DNA of 64,000 nt from Gordonibacter massiliensis (ex Traore et al. 2017). Lineage in GTDB: Bacteria; Actinomycetota; Coriobacteriia; Coriobacteriales; Eggerthellaceae. A program made the translations under genes and the position numbers. Positions 50,308-59,350 of this stretch are shown in pieces (position 1 is the stretch's first letter; every line of letters starts with the position of its first letter). The notes under the pieces are model-generated. The model made no database searches, was not told where the DNA came from, and was given only the letters and a program-made list of their open reading frames with translations. The stretch spans positions 2,786,168 to 2,850,167 of the forward strand of contig LT827128.1 in NCBI GenBank assembly GCA_900170005.1, given 5' to 3'.

Positions 50308-52428
50308 ATGCAGGCGATGAGTGAGGAGCAAAGCCCTATGGCGAAAGTATCGGAGATCTACGGTTCTATGGTGTTCAATGAGCACACGATGCAGGAGCGC
50401 CTGCCCTCTGCAACGTACAAGAGCCTGCTCAAGACCATCAAAGAAGGCAAGCCGCTCGACATCGAAGTGGCCAACGTCGTGGCGCACGCCATGAAGGAAT
50501 GGGCCATCGAGAAGGGCGCCACCCACTACACGCACTGGTTCCAGCCGCTCACCGGCATCACGTCGGAGAAGCACGACAGCTTCCTCGATCCCTGCGGCGA
50601 CGGCCGCGCCATCATGAGCTTCTCCGGCAAGGAGCTCATCCAGGGCGAGCCCGACGCGTCCAGCTTCCCCTCCGGCGGCCTGCGCGCCACGTTCGAGGCC
50701 CGCGGCTACACCGCATGGGACCCCACTTCCTACGCGTTCATCAAAGACGAGGTGCTGTGCATCCCCACCGCCTTCTGCTCCTACACCGGCGAGGCGCTGG
50801 ACAAGAAAACGCCGCTGCTGCGCTCCATGAGCGCCATCGACGAGCAGGCCAAGCGCGTGCTGGCGCTGTTCGGCGAGAAGCCCCTGCGCGTGACGACCAC
50901 CGTGGGCGCCGAGCAGGAGTACTTCCTCATCTCCGAGAAGGACTACGCGCAGCGCCAGGACCTCATCATGACGGGCCGTACGCTGTTCGGCTACGCGCCG
51001 TGCAAGGGCCAGGAGCTCGAGGAGCACTACTTCGGCGCCATCCGCCCCACGGTGAACGAGTTCATGAAGGAACTCGACGACGAGCTGTGGAAGCTGGGCG
51101 TGTCCGCCAAGACGAAGCACAACGAGGTGGCCCCCGCGCAGCACGAGCTGGCGCCCATCTTCGCCAACAGCAACCGCGGCATCGACGAGAACCTGCTCAC
51201 CATGGAGAAGATGCGCTTGCTGGCCAGCCACTACGGTCTGGTGTGCCTGCACCACGAGAAGCCGTTCGAGGGCATCAACGGCTCCGGCAAGCATAACAAC
51301 TGGTCCATCTCCACCGGCAAGACGAACCTGCTGGAGCCGGGCGAGAGCCCCATGGACAACCTGCGCTTCCTCGTGTTCCTCACGGGCGTGATCCAGGCGG
51401 TCGACGACTACCAGGAGCTGCTGCGCATGTCTGTAGCCACTGCTGGCAACGACCACCGCTTGGGCGCCAACGAGGCGCCGCCGGCCATCATATCCATGTT
51501 CCTGGGCGACGAGCTGGGCGCCATCGTGGACGCGCTCATCGACGACCACGAGTACACGTCCGCCGAGAAGGTGGCTATGGACCTGGGCGTATCCGTGCTG
51601 CCGAACTTCCTGCGCGACAACACCGACCGCAACCGCACGAGCCCCTTCGCGTTCACGGGCAACAAGTTCGAGTTCCGCATGCCGGGCTCGGCCGTGAACC
51701 TGTCGGACTGCAACATGATTCTGAACACGGCCATGGCGAAGAGCCTGAAGGAATTCGCCGACGCCATGGAGGGCAAGGCGGGCGAGGAGTTCGAGGCCGC
51801 CGCCATCGCCTACATCAAGGACATGCTCACCAAGCACCAGCGCATCATCTTCAACGGCAACGGCTATTCCGACGAATGGCCGGTGGAGGCGGAGCGCCGC
51901 GGGCTGGCGAACCATCGCACCACGGCCGACGCGCTGCCCTGCTTCGTCGACCCGAAGAGCATCGCGCTGTTCGAGGAGTTCGGCGTGCTGTCCGAGCCCG
52001 AGGTGCGCAGCCGCTACGAGGTGAAGCTCGAGAAGTACAACAAGCTCGTCAACATCGAGGCCCGCACGATGAAGCGCATGGTGCGCCGCGCCTACCTGCC
52101 CGCCATCAACGACTACGCCGCCGAGGTGGCCAGCAACATCACCACCGTCAAGGCCGCTTCCGCCGGTGCCGACATGGGCCAGCAGGAGGACTTGCTGAAG
52201 AAGCTGCTGGCCGGCATCAAGGAGATCAACGAGCAGCTGATCGCCCTCGACGAGAACCACCACGCCTGCGTCGCCCTCGAAGACGAGCAGGAACAGGCCA
52301 ACATGAACGCCCACACCATCCTGCCCATCATGGACAAGCTGCGCGCCGCCGTCGACCAAATGGAGATCGTCACCGACCGCGACCACTGGCCCGTCCCCAC
52401 ATACAACGACATGCTGTTCTACGTGTAG
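50308..52428 (+). CDS. glnN: Type III glutamine synthetase
   Basis: The enzyme makes glutamine from glutamate, ammonia and ATP. The 706-residue size and sequence ([20 protein letters not shown] at the start, [65 protein letters not shown]) are those of GSIII, common in anaerobes and much larger than GSI (about 470). The start may be ATG 50308 (GGGGAG upstream) or ATG 50338 (GAGGAG farther upstream). The gene stands alone and ends in a perfect hairpin. Confidence 0.93.
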   Translation: MQAMSEEQSPMAKVSEIYGSMVFNEHTMQERLPSATYKSLLKTIKEGKPLDIEVANVVAHAMKEWAIEKGATHYTHWFQPLTGITSEKHDSFLDPCGDGRAIMSFSGKELIQGEPDASSFPSGGLRATFEARGYTAWDPTSYAFIKDEVLCIPTAFCSYTGEALDKKTPLLRSMSAIDEQAKRVLALFGEKPLRVTTTVGAEQEYFLISEKDYAQRQDLIMTGRTLFGYAPCKGQELEEHYFGAIRPTVNEFMKELDDELWKLGVSAKTKHNEVAPAQHELAPIFANSNRGIDENLLTMEKMRLLASHYGLVCLHHEKPFEGINGSGKHNNWSISTGKTNLLEPGESPMDNLRFLVFLTGVIQAVDDYQELLRMSVATAGNDHRLGANEAPPAIISMFLGDELGAIVDALIDDHEYTSAEKVAMDLGVSVLPNFLRDNTDRNRTSPFAFTGNKFEFRMPGSAVNLSDCNMILNTAMAKSLKEFADAMEGKAGEEFEAAAIAYIKDMLTKHQRIIFNGNGYSDEWPVEAERRGLANHRTTADALPCFVDPKSIALFEEFGVLSEPEVRSRYEVKLEKYNKLVNIEARTMKRMVRRAYLPAINDYAAEVASNITTVKAASAGADMGQQEDLLKKLLAGIKEINEQLIALDENHHACVALEDEQEQANMNAHTILPIMDKLRAAVDQMEIVTDRDHWPVPTYNDMLFYV

Positions 52429-52455
52429 GTTCCGCGGGCCTACGGCCCGCGGAAC
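52429..52455 (+). terminator. Hairpin directly after glnN stop
   Basis: Perfect 12-bp stem GTTCCGCGGGCC/GGCCCGCGGAAC with loop TAC, starting at the first base after the stop codon. No T-run. Confidence 0.6.
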
Positions 52456-52468
52456 GACTCGACGCTGC

Positions 52469-52569
52469 GGCCCGCCCTCGCACCCGACCTCGCGGCGATC
52501 CCGCGGACTCGCGTACCGAAGTACGCGTCGCCCGCGCGATCCCCACGATCTCGGGCACGAGGGCGGGCC
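52469..52569. repeat. About 100-nt imperfect long hairpin
   Basis: The left arm 52469-52516 and right arm 52521-52569 pair at roughly four of five positions around the loop CGAA, from GGCCCGCCCTCG to GGGCGGGCC. It follows the glnN hairpin in the 413-bp gap before the HipA-like genes. It may be an RNA structure or a repeat element; no second copy was noticed here. Confidence 0.6.
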
Positions 52570-52600
52570 TCGCTGACTCACTGCGCCAACCTGGGCGGCA

Positions 52601-52645
52601 GTTTTCGCGCTTCGCGCGAACGGGCGATCAGGAGATCGCCCCTAC
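52601..52645. repeat. GTAGGGGCG-family repeat, second copy
   Basis: Identical over 45 nt to the reverse complement of 14086-14130, 38 kb away. Includes the TCGCGCTTCGCGCGA stem and the GGGCGATCAGGAGATCGCCC palindrome. Confidence 0.85.
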
Positions 52646-52841
52646 GGGGTATCCGGGGCGCCTCTTCTCGTCCGCGCGCTGTTTTCCGCATCGCGCGGCT
52701 GTACTTCTCGCGATTCCGCTACAATGCTTCCCGAAGGGATTCCCGGCGGAAAGAAAGGCGGACGCGGCACCGGTGGCATTCGATTCGACACCCCGCAAAG
52801 AGGCGGACCGCTCCTCCAAGGCCCTCGTCCGTGACGAGGGC

Positions 52842-53978
52842 ATGCATGCTTTCACGCTCATGAACCGCACCCACGAGGTTTTCCAGTTCTGCTACAACGA
52901 CGCCACCGGGTTGTTCTACGACCAGAACCGCATCGTCGACCCCGGTCGGGCGCCGCTCGGCATGGTGTCGTCGAACGGGAAGAAGGTGTCGACGAAGCTT
53001 CTCGCCTTCTGGTGGAACTACCGGGCCATTCCCACCATCCGCGAAGACATCGACGTCAAGCTGGAACAGCTCGACCTCAGGGCGCCTTCCCAGATACCGT
53101 TTCGAAGCTGGGGCCTATCGCTTTCCGACCAGTACTGGATCAAGCCCTTCAGATCCCCGGTGCAATGGGAGGATATCAACTTCTTCTACCACGGCTTCCC
53201 GTCCTCGGACGAGTCCTCCTGGTTGGACGAGGTGGGGGGACGCTCGCCCGACAACACGACCGACGGGGAGCTTCCCAAGCGCTGGGTGTGCGAGCGCGGC
53301 AGGGGCGTGCTCCTCAAGGCCGGCGGACGGTTGAACCAGGAGCCTTACAACGAGGCGGTGGCCACGGCCCTGTACCGTCGCCTGCTTCCCAAGGGCGAGT
53401 ACGTGCCCTACGCCTTGCGCGGCGCGGGGGAGCGCGCCGTGTGCGCCTGCGAGAACTTCGTGTCGTCGACGGAGGAGTACGTCCCCGCCTACTACGTGCG
53501 CCGCCTCGTACGCCATCCGTCCCCGCGCAGCGACTACCGCCGTTACCTCGATTGCTGCGCGAACCTGGGCGTGGCGAACGCGGAGGAGGCCCTGGCCAAG
53601 ATGATCGTGTGCGACGACATCCTGGGCAACCGCGACCGGCATTGGCGCAACTTCGGCCTCGTGCGCGACGTGGAGACGGGCGCCTGCCGCACCGCCCCGC
53701 TGTTCGACACGGGCAACAGCCTGTGGTCCAAGGTTACGCCGGAGCACCTGGCAACCGACGACTACTCGTTCACGGCGAAGCCCTTTCACACGGACGCATC
53801 GCGGCAGCTGCGCCTCGTACGTGACTGGTCGTGGTTCGACCCGTCCGCCCTCAAGGGGTTCGAGGACGAGGCGGCGGACATCCTCTCCGCCAACCCCGCC
53901 CTCGCGGGGCGCGTCGACTTCGTCCGCCGCGCCGTGCGCTGGCACATCGACCGGTGCGTGAAGGCGTCCCATGGCTGA
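52842..53978 (+). CDS. HipA-like kinase, first of a tandem pair
   Basis: The 378-residue protein keeps HipA kinase landmarks: ATP-binding Lys159 (VLLKAGG), Glu171 (PYNEAVATAL), the catalytic NRDRHWRN (Asp265, Asn270) and the metal Asp289 (PLFDTGNSLW). It lacks the HipA N-terminal swapped domain and has its own N-terminal region (MHAFTLMNRTHEVFQFCYND). Start uncertain: ATG 52842 resembles the second gene's start; GTG 52773 is an alternative. HipA phosphorylates aminoacyl-tRNA synthetases; the target here is unknown. No HipB-like helix-turn-helix gene is adjacent. It overlaps the second kinase gene by 8 bp. Confidence 0.8.
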   Translation: MHAFTLMNRTHEVFQFCYNDATGLFYDQNRIVDPGRAPLGMVSSNGKKVSTKLLAFWWNYRAIPTIREDIDVKLEQLDLRAPSQIPFRSWGLSLSDQYWIKPFRSPVQWEDINFFYHGFPSSDESSWLDEVGGRSPDNTTDGELPKRWVCERGRGVLLKAGGRLNQEPYNEAVATALYRRLLPKGEYVPYALRGAGERAVCACENFVSSTEEYVPAYYVRRLVRHPSPRSDYRRYLDCCANLGVANAEEALAKMIVCDDILGNRDRHWRNFGLVRDVETGACRTAPLFDTGNSLWSKVTPEHLATDDYSFTAKPFHTDASRQLRLVRDWSWFDPSALKGFEDEAADILSANPALAGRVDFVRRAVRWHIDRCVKASHG

Positions 53979-55221
53979 GGCGACCTACATCCTCATGCAC
54001 CGGGACGTCGAGACGGTCCGGTTCGCCTACGACCTCGACGCGCACGAGGTGTCGAAGGTGCTTTCGGTTCCCTGCGCGGCGCACGCCCCCATCGCCATCG
54101 TCGACGTGCTGGGCCGGGTGAGCGCGTTCAAGCTGAACCGCTGGTGGCACGAGCGGGGCATCTTGGCTTCCCGCCATCACCTGCGCTCGCTCGCGGGCGA
54201 TCCCGGCATCCACAGCACCATGACGCTGTCGGAGAAGTCGTTCTGCCTCTGCCTTTCCGACTGCTATTGGGTCAACGACGAGGCGAACCCGCAGAACTGG
54301 CACGAGATCAACTTCTTCGACAACGATTTCAGCGAGGACCTCCAGCTCGTGCCCATGCACGTCGACGCGCGCGGCTCCAGCTGCCTGGCGCGCAGCCTGT
54401 CGGCCCACGACGTCGAGCAGCGCAAGAAGTGGGTCATCTCCCACGGTCGGCGGCTGTTCATGAAGGCGGGCGGGCAGCGTTTCAACCAGGTTCCGTACAA
54501 CGAGGTGGTGGCAACCAGGCTCCATCAGCGCCTTCTGCAGGAAGACGACTACGTGAGCTACTCGCTCTACCGCGACGAGATGGGCACCTACTGCGCGTCA
54601 CGGTGCCTGCTCGGCAAGGACGAGGAGCTCATTCCGCTCTACGACCTCATTCGCAGCAGGCGGAAGCCGGCCGGCATGAACCCCCTCGCCTTCGCTTTCG
54701 CGCGGCTGCGCATGCTGGGCGCCATGAGCACCCTGAGCACGCCGAGCCGCGAGCTTCACCTGGTGGTGCAGCGTTTGCGCGAGCTGGGCATCGAGGATCC
54801 CCAGACGTTCCTGTCGAAGATGTTCACCTGCGACTACCTGCTGGCGAACAACGACCGCCATTTCTGCAACTTCGGCATCATCCGCGACGCGAAAACGCTG
54901 AAGTACAAGCGCATGGCGCCCATCTACGACACGGGAACATGCCTGTGGTGCAGCGCGAAGACCCTCGACAAGCCGGAGGACTTCGCCTATCGCACCAAGC
55001 CGTTTCGCCCGAACGGGATGGAACCGGGCAAGCAGCTCGTTCTCGTCGACCGCTACGAGTGGTTCGACGAGCGGGCCTTGGACGGGTTCGCGGAAGAGGC
55101 GAAGGCCATACTCGACCAGAACCCCCTCATGCCGCCCGGCCGCACGGAGGCCATCCGCCAGGGTATCGAGCGAAACATCGACCAAGTCCTGGCCCACGTC
55201 GCCAGAGTCCGCCGCCCGTAG
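53971..55221 (+). CDS. HipA-like kinase, second of a tandem pair
   Basis: The 416-residue protein parallels the first: YILMHRDVETVRFAYD at the start, Lys165 (LFMKAGG), Glu178 (PYNEVVATRL), catalytic NNDRHFCNFG (Asp295, Asn300) and metal Asp320 (PIYDTGTCLW). The central region has an insert (SRRKPAGMNPLAFAFARLRM) absent from the first copy. All kinase residues are retained in both proteins, so both may be active. The 8-bp overlap means they are made together. No antitoxin is obvious. Confidence 0.82.
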   Translation: MAEATYILMHRDVETVRFAYDLDAHEVSKVLSVPCAAHAPIAIVDVLGRVSAFKLNRWWHERGILASRHHLRSLAGDPGIHSTMTLSEKSFCLCLSDCYWVNDEANPQNWHEINFFDNDFSEDLQLVPMHVDARGSSCLARSLSAHDVEQRKKWVISHGRRLFMKAGGQRFNQVPYNEVVATRLHQRLLQEDDYVSYSLYRDEMGTYCASRCLLGKDEELIPLYDLIRSRRKPAGMNPLAFAFARLRMLGAMSTLSTPSRELHLVVQRLRELGIEDPQTFLSKMFTCDYLLANNDRHFCNFGIIRDAKTLKYKRMAPIYDTGTCLWCSAKTLDKPEDFAYRTKPFRPNGMEPGKQLVLVDRYEWFDERALDGFAEEAKAILDQNPLMPPGRTEAIRQGIERNIDQVLAHVARVRRP

Positions 55222-55259
55222 GGCGGGTTGCTCATCATGGAGCGGGGGCGGTAACCCTC

Positions 55260-55382
55260 CCTTCTGTCATCCTGAGCGGAGCGCCGAAGGCGCGGAGTCG
55301 AAGGATCTTCAACCACATGAGAGCTCCTTTGTCGAAGATCCTTCGACTGCGGCCTACGGCCTCCGCTCAGGATGACAGAAGG
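55260..55382. repeat. GTCATCCTGAGCG palindromic repeat, second copy
   Basis: CCTTCTGTCATCCTGAGCGG...AGTCGAAGGATCTTC on the left is matched by its reverse complement on the right, so the whole 123-bp element is an inverted repeat with small internal stems. It shares GTCATCCTGAGCG and GTCGAAGGATC with 291-379. Confidence 0.85.
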
Positions 55383-55406
55383 AGCGCCTACGGCTCGCCG
55401 CTCCGC

Positions 55407-56780
55407 TCAGCAGTCGTCCAGCGGCAGCGCGACGGTGAACGCGGTGCCGTGTTCGGCGTCGCTCGTCACGGTGATGGTGCCGCCGTGCTCTTCGGCCACC
55501 GTTCGGGCTATGGCGAGCCCCAGGCCGTAGCCGCCCTCGTCGCGGGTGCGGGCCTTGTCGGCGCGGTAGAAGCGGTCGAACACGTGGGGCAGGTCGTCGT
55601 CCGCGATGGCGGGCCCGGTGTTGTGCACGACCAGCTCGGCTTTCCGGGCCGCCTTCCGCAACGTCACGTCCACGCGCCCTCCGTCGTCGGCGTACTTGCA
55701 GGCGTTGTCGATGAGCGTGGTGGTCAGCCGATGGAGGCGCGATGCGTCGCCCCGCACCTCCACGCCGGGATCGACGGACGACTCCAGCTCCACGCCGCGC
55801 TCGAAGGCCACGGACTCGAACTGTAGCAGGTCGCCTTCCAAGAGGTCGGTCAGGTCGATGCGCTCGCGTGCGGGCGAGGGGCCCGCGCTTGCGCCGGCGC
55901 CTTCGTCCAGCTTGGCCAGCAGCAGCAAGTCGCCCACCAGCTGCTGCATACGCTCGGCCTCGGTCTGCGTGCTCTCCACCCATTGGCTTTGGCTGGCAAC
56001 GGAGCGCTCGGGGTGCTCCAGCACGATGGAGCTGTTCGCCAAGATCACAGTGAGCGGCGTTTTCAACTCGTGCGACGCGTCGGCCACGAAGCGTTTCTGC
56101 TGCGTCCAGGCCGCTTCCACCGGCCGAAGCGCCCAACGCGAGAAGAACAGGCTTATCACCAGGAACACCAGCAGCGCCGCCACGCCCACGCCGGCCAGCG
56201 TCCAAGCGAGCGTCTGCCAGCCGTCGCCCGAGCTCTTGTCGGCGAAGGCGAGAAAGGTGCCGGAGTCGTTCGTGCGTTTCACGTAGTAGAGCCCCACGCC
56301 GTCGAGCAGGCCCGACCCGTCGCCGCGTTCGGCCAGGGCTGCCCCCGCCTGTTCCAGCACGTCGTCGGCCAGCGAGGCGGTGCCGGCATCAGACACGGCC
56401 TCGAGCGCTCCGTCCTCGCCCACCTGGTACACGGCTACGGGAATGAACCGGCCGTCCTGCTTCTTGCCGCCGATCTCGAACGGCGCGTTCCCCTCGTCGT
56501 CGCGGGCGCGCTCTACGGCCGAGCCTCCCAGATCTGGCTCGTCGTCCGTGCCGCCCGCCGGCGCGCCCTTCCAAGCGGTTCCGTCGGGCGGAGCGATGTC
56601 GGCAAGGGGCTCCTTCTTTGCTTGCGAATCGTGCTCGATGGCCGCGTTCAGGGCGGCGTACACGTCGCCGATCGACTGCTGGTAGTTGATGGCGCAGATG
56701 GCCGTGAACACCACGGCCAGCACGGCCGCGGCCATGGCCATGTTGAGGGCGATGAATTTCAGGCGCAGCTTCTTCAGCAT
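55407..56780 (-). CDS. Sensor histidine kinase (BaeS/CusS-like)
   Basis: The 457-residue protein has TM1 (about 10-30), an extracytoplasmic domain (about 35-190) rich in Asp/Gly/Ala, TM2 (about 192-214), then HisKA (ASHELKTPLTV, His237) and HATPase (IDNACKYADDGG, VFDRFYRADKARTRDEGGYG, LGLAIARTVAEEHGG). There is little or no HAMP. GGGAGCG lies before the ATG at 56780. It overlaps the response regulator gene by 7 bp. The signal is unknown; no target gene is adjacent. Confidence 0.92.
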   Translation of the reverse strand: MLKKLRLKFIALNMAMAAAVLAVVFTAICAINYQQSIGDVYAALNAAIEHDSQAKKEPLADIAPPDGTAWKGAPAGGTDDEPDLGGSAVERARDDEGNAPFEIGGKKQDGRFIPVAVYQVGEDGALEAVSDAGTASLADDVLEQAGAALAERGDGSGLLDGVGLYYVKRTNDSGTFLAFADKSSGDGWQTLAWTLAGVGVAALLVFLVISLFFSRWALRPVEAAWTQQKRFVADASHELKTPLTVILANSSIVLEHPERSVASQSQWVESTQTEAERMQQLVGDLLLLAKLDEGAGASAGPSPARERIDLTDLLEGDLLQFESVAFERGVELESSVDPGVEVRGDASRLHRLTTTLIDNACKYADDGGRVDVTLRKAARKAELVVHNTGPAIADDDLPHVFDRFYRADKARTRDEGGYGLGLAIARTVAEEHGGTITVTSDAEHGTAFTVALPLDDC

Positions 56781-57598
56781 GGGGCGCTCCCGCGCGCGTC
56801 TTCGGTGGGCCTCGTCTCCGCTGGGACGTTCGGCACACCTGCCGTATCGCCTGTCGCGGCGTTCCCCCGCGCATGTTCCGACGTGCTCGACGCGCTCGGT
56901 CCGCCGGACGCGCCGCCGGCGTCGGTTGAATTCACGGCGAAGCGGTACCCCGCCTTCCGCAGGGTCTCGATGCGGCAGGACGATCCTAGGAACACGAGTT
57001 TCTTGCGCAGAAACGACACGTACGCCTCCACGTTGTTGTCCTCCGCGCTGGACTCGATGCCCCACACCTTCTCGATGAGCAGGTCCTTCGACACCACCTG
57101 GCCGGGGTTCGCCATGAGCACGCGCGCGAGCGAGAACTCCTTGAAGCTGAGGTGGATGGACTTCGCGCCGCAGGCAAGGTCGAAGCTCTCAAGGTTGAGC
57201 GACAGGTCGCCGGCGGCGAGCGTTTCGAACACCACCTCGCCCTGGCGGCGCGTGAGCGCGCGCAGGTGCGCCAGCAGCTCGGCGGGGGAGAACGGCTTGG
57301 TCATATAGTCGTCCGCGCCGCTGTCCAGTCCCGTGATCTTGTCGGGCACGGCGTCGCGGGCCGTGAGCAGCAGCACGGGCGTGCTCACGCCGGCGCGCCG
57401 CAGCTCGGCCACCACGGCGAAGCCGTCCATCTTCGGCAGCATGACGTCGAGGATGACCACGTCGTAGAGCCCCGAGGCCGCCCAGTCGCGCCCGGTGGCC
57501 CCGTCGTGCACCACGTCCACGCCGTAGCCGTTCTCCTCGAGAATATGTCCGAGCGCCTGGGCCAGGCGCACGTCGTCCTCCACCACGAGGATCTGCAT
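56774..57598 (-). CDS. OmpR family response regulator with extended tail
   Basis: The 274-residue protein has a receiver (Asp51 in VVILDVMLPKMDG; Lys in MTKPFSP) and a winged helix (LSFKEFSLARVLMANPGQVV and AYVSFLRKKLVFLG). About 45 extra residues at the C-terminus, rich in Ser, Gly, Ala and Thr, follow the wing and are unusual. AAAGGC precedes the ATG at 57598. First gene of the two-component operon. Confidence 0.92.
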   Translation of the reverse strand: MQILVVEDDVRLAQALGHILEENGYGVDVVHDGATGRDWAASGLYDVVILDVMLPKMDGFAVVAELRRAGVSTPVLLLTARDAVPDKITGLDSGADDYMTKPFSPAELLAHLRALTRRQGEVVFETLAAGDLSLNLESFDLACGAKSIHLSFKEFSLARVLMANPGQVVSKDLLIEKVWGIESSAEDNNVEAYVSFLRKKLVFLGSSCRIETLRKAGYRFAVNSTDAGGASGGPSASSTSEHARGNAATGDTAGVPNVPAETRPTEDARGSAPC

Positions 57599-57705
57599 GG
57601 CATCTGCCTTTCGTCGCGCGTTCCTCACCCCATTGTACCGGTTTGCCTGAAATTAGCCTGAAGGGGTCTCAGGATGGCGGGGAGGCGGGGCCATGCGGCG
57701 TTCGC

Positions 57706-59160
57706 TCAGGACAGATCCCTGTCGGAGGCGATGAGCTGCACGAACTCGGCGTGCGTGTGCACACCAAGCTTCGCGTAGATGTTGCGCACGTGCGTGCGCA
57801 CGGTGTTGTAGGAGATGAACAGGCGCTCGCCGATGGTTCTCGCGTCGATGCCCTTCGCCATCAACATGAAAACTTCCCGTTCGCGTCGAGAGAGGCCGTA
57901 CTGTTCGGCCACCTGGGCGCAGTGGTCGCGAAAGCCCGGCTTCTGATAGGCGTCGAGGGATTCGCGGGTGTTCTCGGGAAGGGCGAAGTCCGCCTTCTCA
58001 ACGGGGACGTCGAGCATCTTCTCGAGCTTCTTCTCGTTCATGAGGAAGAACTCAGCGAACAGCACGAGGGCGATCATGCCGATGCCGATGGCGCCGATGG
58101 GAAGGATGCCGTAGACGATCTCGCCTCCCGCCCATCCGACGAGCGAGCCGCCGTAGACCGCCCCGCTGCCGTATCCCACCACCTTGATGGAGGACGCCGA
58201 CGTTTTGAAGGCGATGGCCGAAAGCAGGATCCAGCTCGAAGACGAGATGGCCGCACTGCAGCAGTCGAACGCGGACAGCACGACGATGGAGCCGTCCCCC
58301 GTGAGCCAAAGCGCGAACAGAACAATGCTGATGGCCAGGAACACGTGGTAGATGAACCGGGTGAACGAAAACTTCTCCGAGGCCATGAGCGCCAGGGCCA
58401 CGAACACGATGCCGAGGAACGTGACCCAGAGCGAGACGAGTATCCGCTCGTCGGCGAACAGGTCGGCCGAAAGCCTGCCGATGGAGTGCCCGCGCATGAA
58501 CGATGCGGCGAACCCGAGCACGAACAGCCCTCCGATGAGCGATTTGAATCCGGGGGGAAGCGTTTGCGACCCGTTGTCGGCCTCGAACCCGCCCTCGCTC
58601 GCCGCCATGAGTGAGAACGCGCTTGCGCATAGGGGCAGCAGCGAGAGCAGCGCCTTCTCGATGGGACCGGGCAGCTGCAGGAAGAAGTTGTAGCACAGAA
58701 ACGCCGAGATGAGCGAAAGCGAGGCGTAGATGACCATGGTGCGGATGCCCAGCTCGGCGAACTTAGAGAAGAGCTTGAGCGCGACGACCCCGGTTCCCAA
58801 GCCAGTGAAGGCGGCGAAGATCAGGAACACGGGCAAGGGAAGCTGCAGGTAAGTTGCCGCAATGCATCCCACGGTGGCCAGCGACGCGACGAACCCGGCA
58901 AGAAGGACGAACCACCCCTTGCGCAAAAGGTCGTAAGCGGCCGAATCGTGCGTGGCTGCCACGACGATGATGAAAACCAAGGCGGCGGTCGAAACCGCGT
59001 ACTGCTGCATGACCACGGTTTGCAGCGCGTGATAAGCCGGGTTCAGGCACTCTCCGGTGTATATCAGCAAAATCCACGCAACCCAGAACACGGTGCCCAA
59101 GACCCAGGCGAACGGCATAAGGCGCGCAGCGTTGTTCTGATATTCTTCGAGCTTCCCCAT
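57706..59160 (-). CDS. LuxR-type regulator with polytopic membrane domain
   Basis: The 484-residue protein has about 12 hydrophobic segments (residues 12-385), arranged like an MFS-type membrane domain, then a C-terminal LuxR helix-turn-helix: YGLSRREREVFMLMAKGIDA and SYNTVRTHVRNIYAKLGVHT. It must bind DNA while membrane-held. Regulators of this kind are numerous in Eggerthella and lie next to molybdopterin enzymes, such as catechol dehydroxylases, which they are thought to control. GAGGGGG precedes the ATG at 59160. The divergent operon at 59351-64000 is the likely target. Confidence 0.88.
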   Translation of the reverse strand: MGKLEEYQNNAARLMPFAWVLGTVFWVAWILLIYTGECLNPAYHALQTVVMQQYAVSTAALVFIIVVAATHDSAAYDLLRKGWFVLLAGFVASLATVGCIAATYLQLPLPVFLIFAAFTGLGTGVVALKLFSKFAELGIRTMVIYASLSLISAFLCYNFFLQLPGPIEKALLSLLPLCASAFSLMAASEGGFEADNGSQTLPPGFKSLIGGLFVLGFAASFMRGHSIGRLSADLFADERILVSLWVTFLGIVFVALALMASEKFSFTRFIYHVFLAISIVLFALWLTGDGSIVVLSAFDCCSAAISSSSWILLSAIAFKTSASSIKVVGYGSGAVYGGSLVGWAGGEIVYGILPIGAIGIGMIALVLFAEFFLMNEKKLEKMLDVPVEKADFALPENTRESLDAYQKPGFRDHCAQVAEQYGLSRREREVFMLMAKGIDARTIGERLFISYNTVRTHVRNIYAKLGVHTHAEFVQLIASDRDLS

Positions 59161-59232
59161 AGCCCCCTCGCTTATCGGAACGAGCGTTTCCCCCGACGCT
59201 TCGCCAACTATAACAGAGTGCTTACGTAGGGT

Positions 59233-59253
59233 TTTACTGCAATTTGCAGTAAA
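59233..59253. promoter_or_regulatory. 21-bp palindrome, candidate LuxR-regulator site
   Basis: TTTACTGCAA-T-TTGCAGTAAA is a perfect inverted repeat around one base, in the 190-bp gap between the divergent luxR-type gene and the molybdopterin operon. A related half-site, CTGCAAAT, lies about 15 bp further right (near 59269). Length and symmetry suit a dimeric LuxR-type DNA-binding domain. Confidence 0.6.
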
Positions 59254-59350
59254 GTGCGCGACCTTACCCTGCAAATCGTACGTAGTTCAACGACTTCGCT
59301 TATCGGTATGTTCTCACAGGCAGGCGAACGATACGAGGGAAGGGGCCGGG

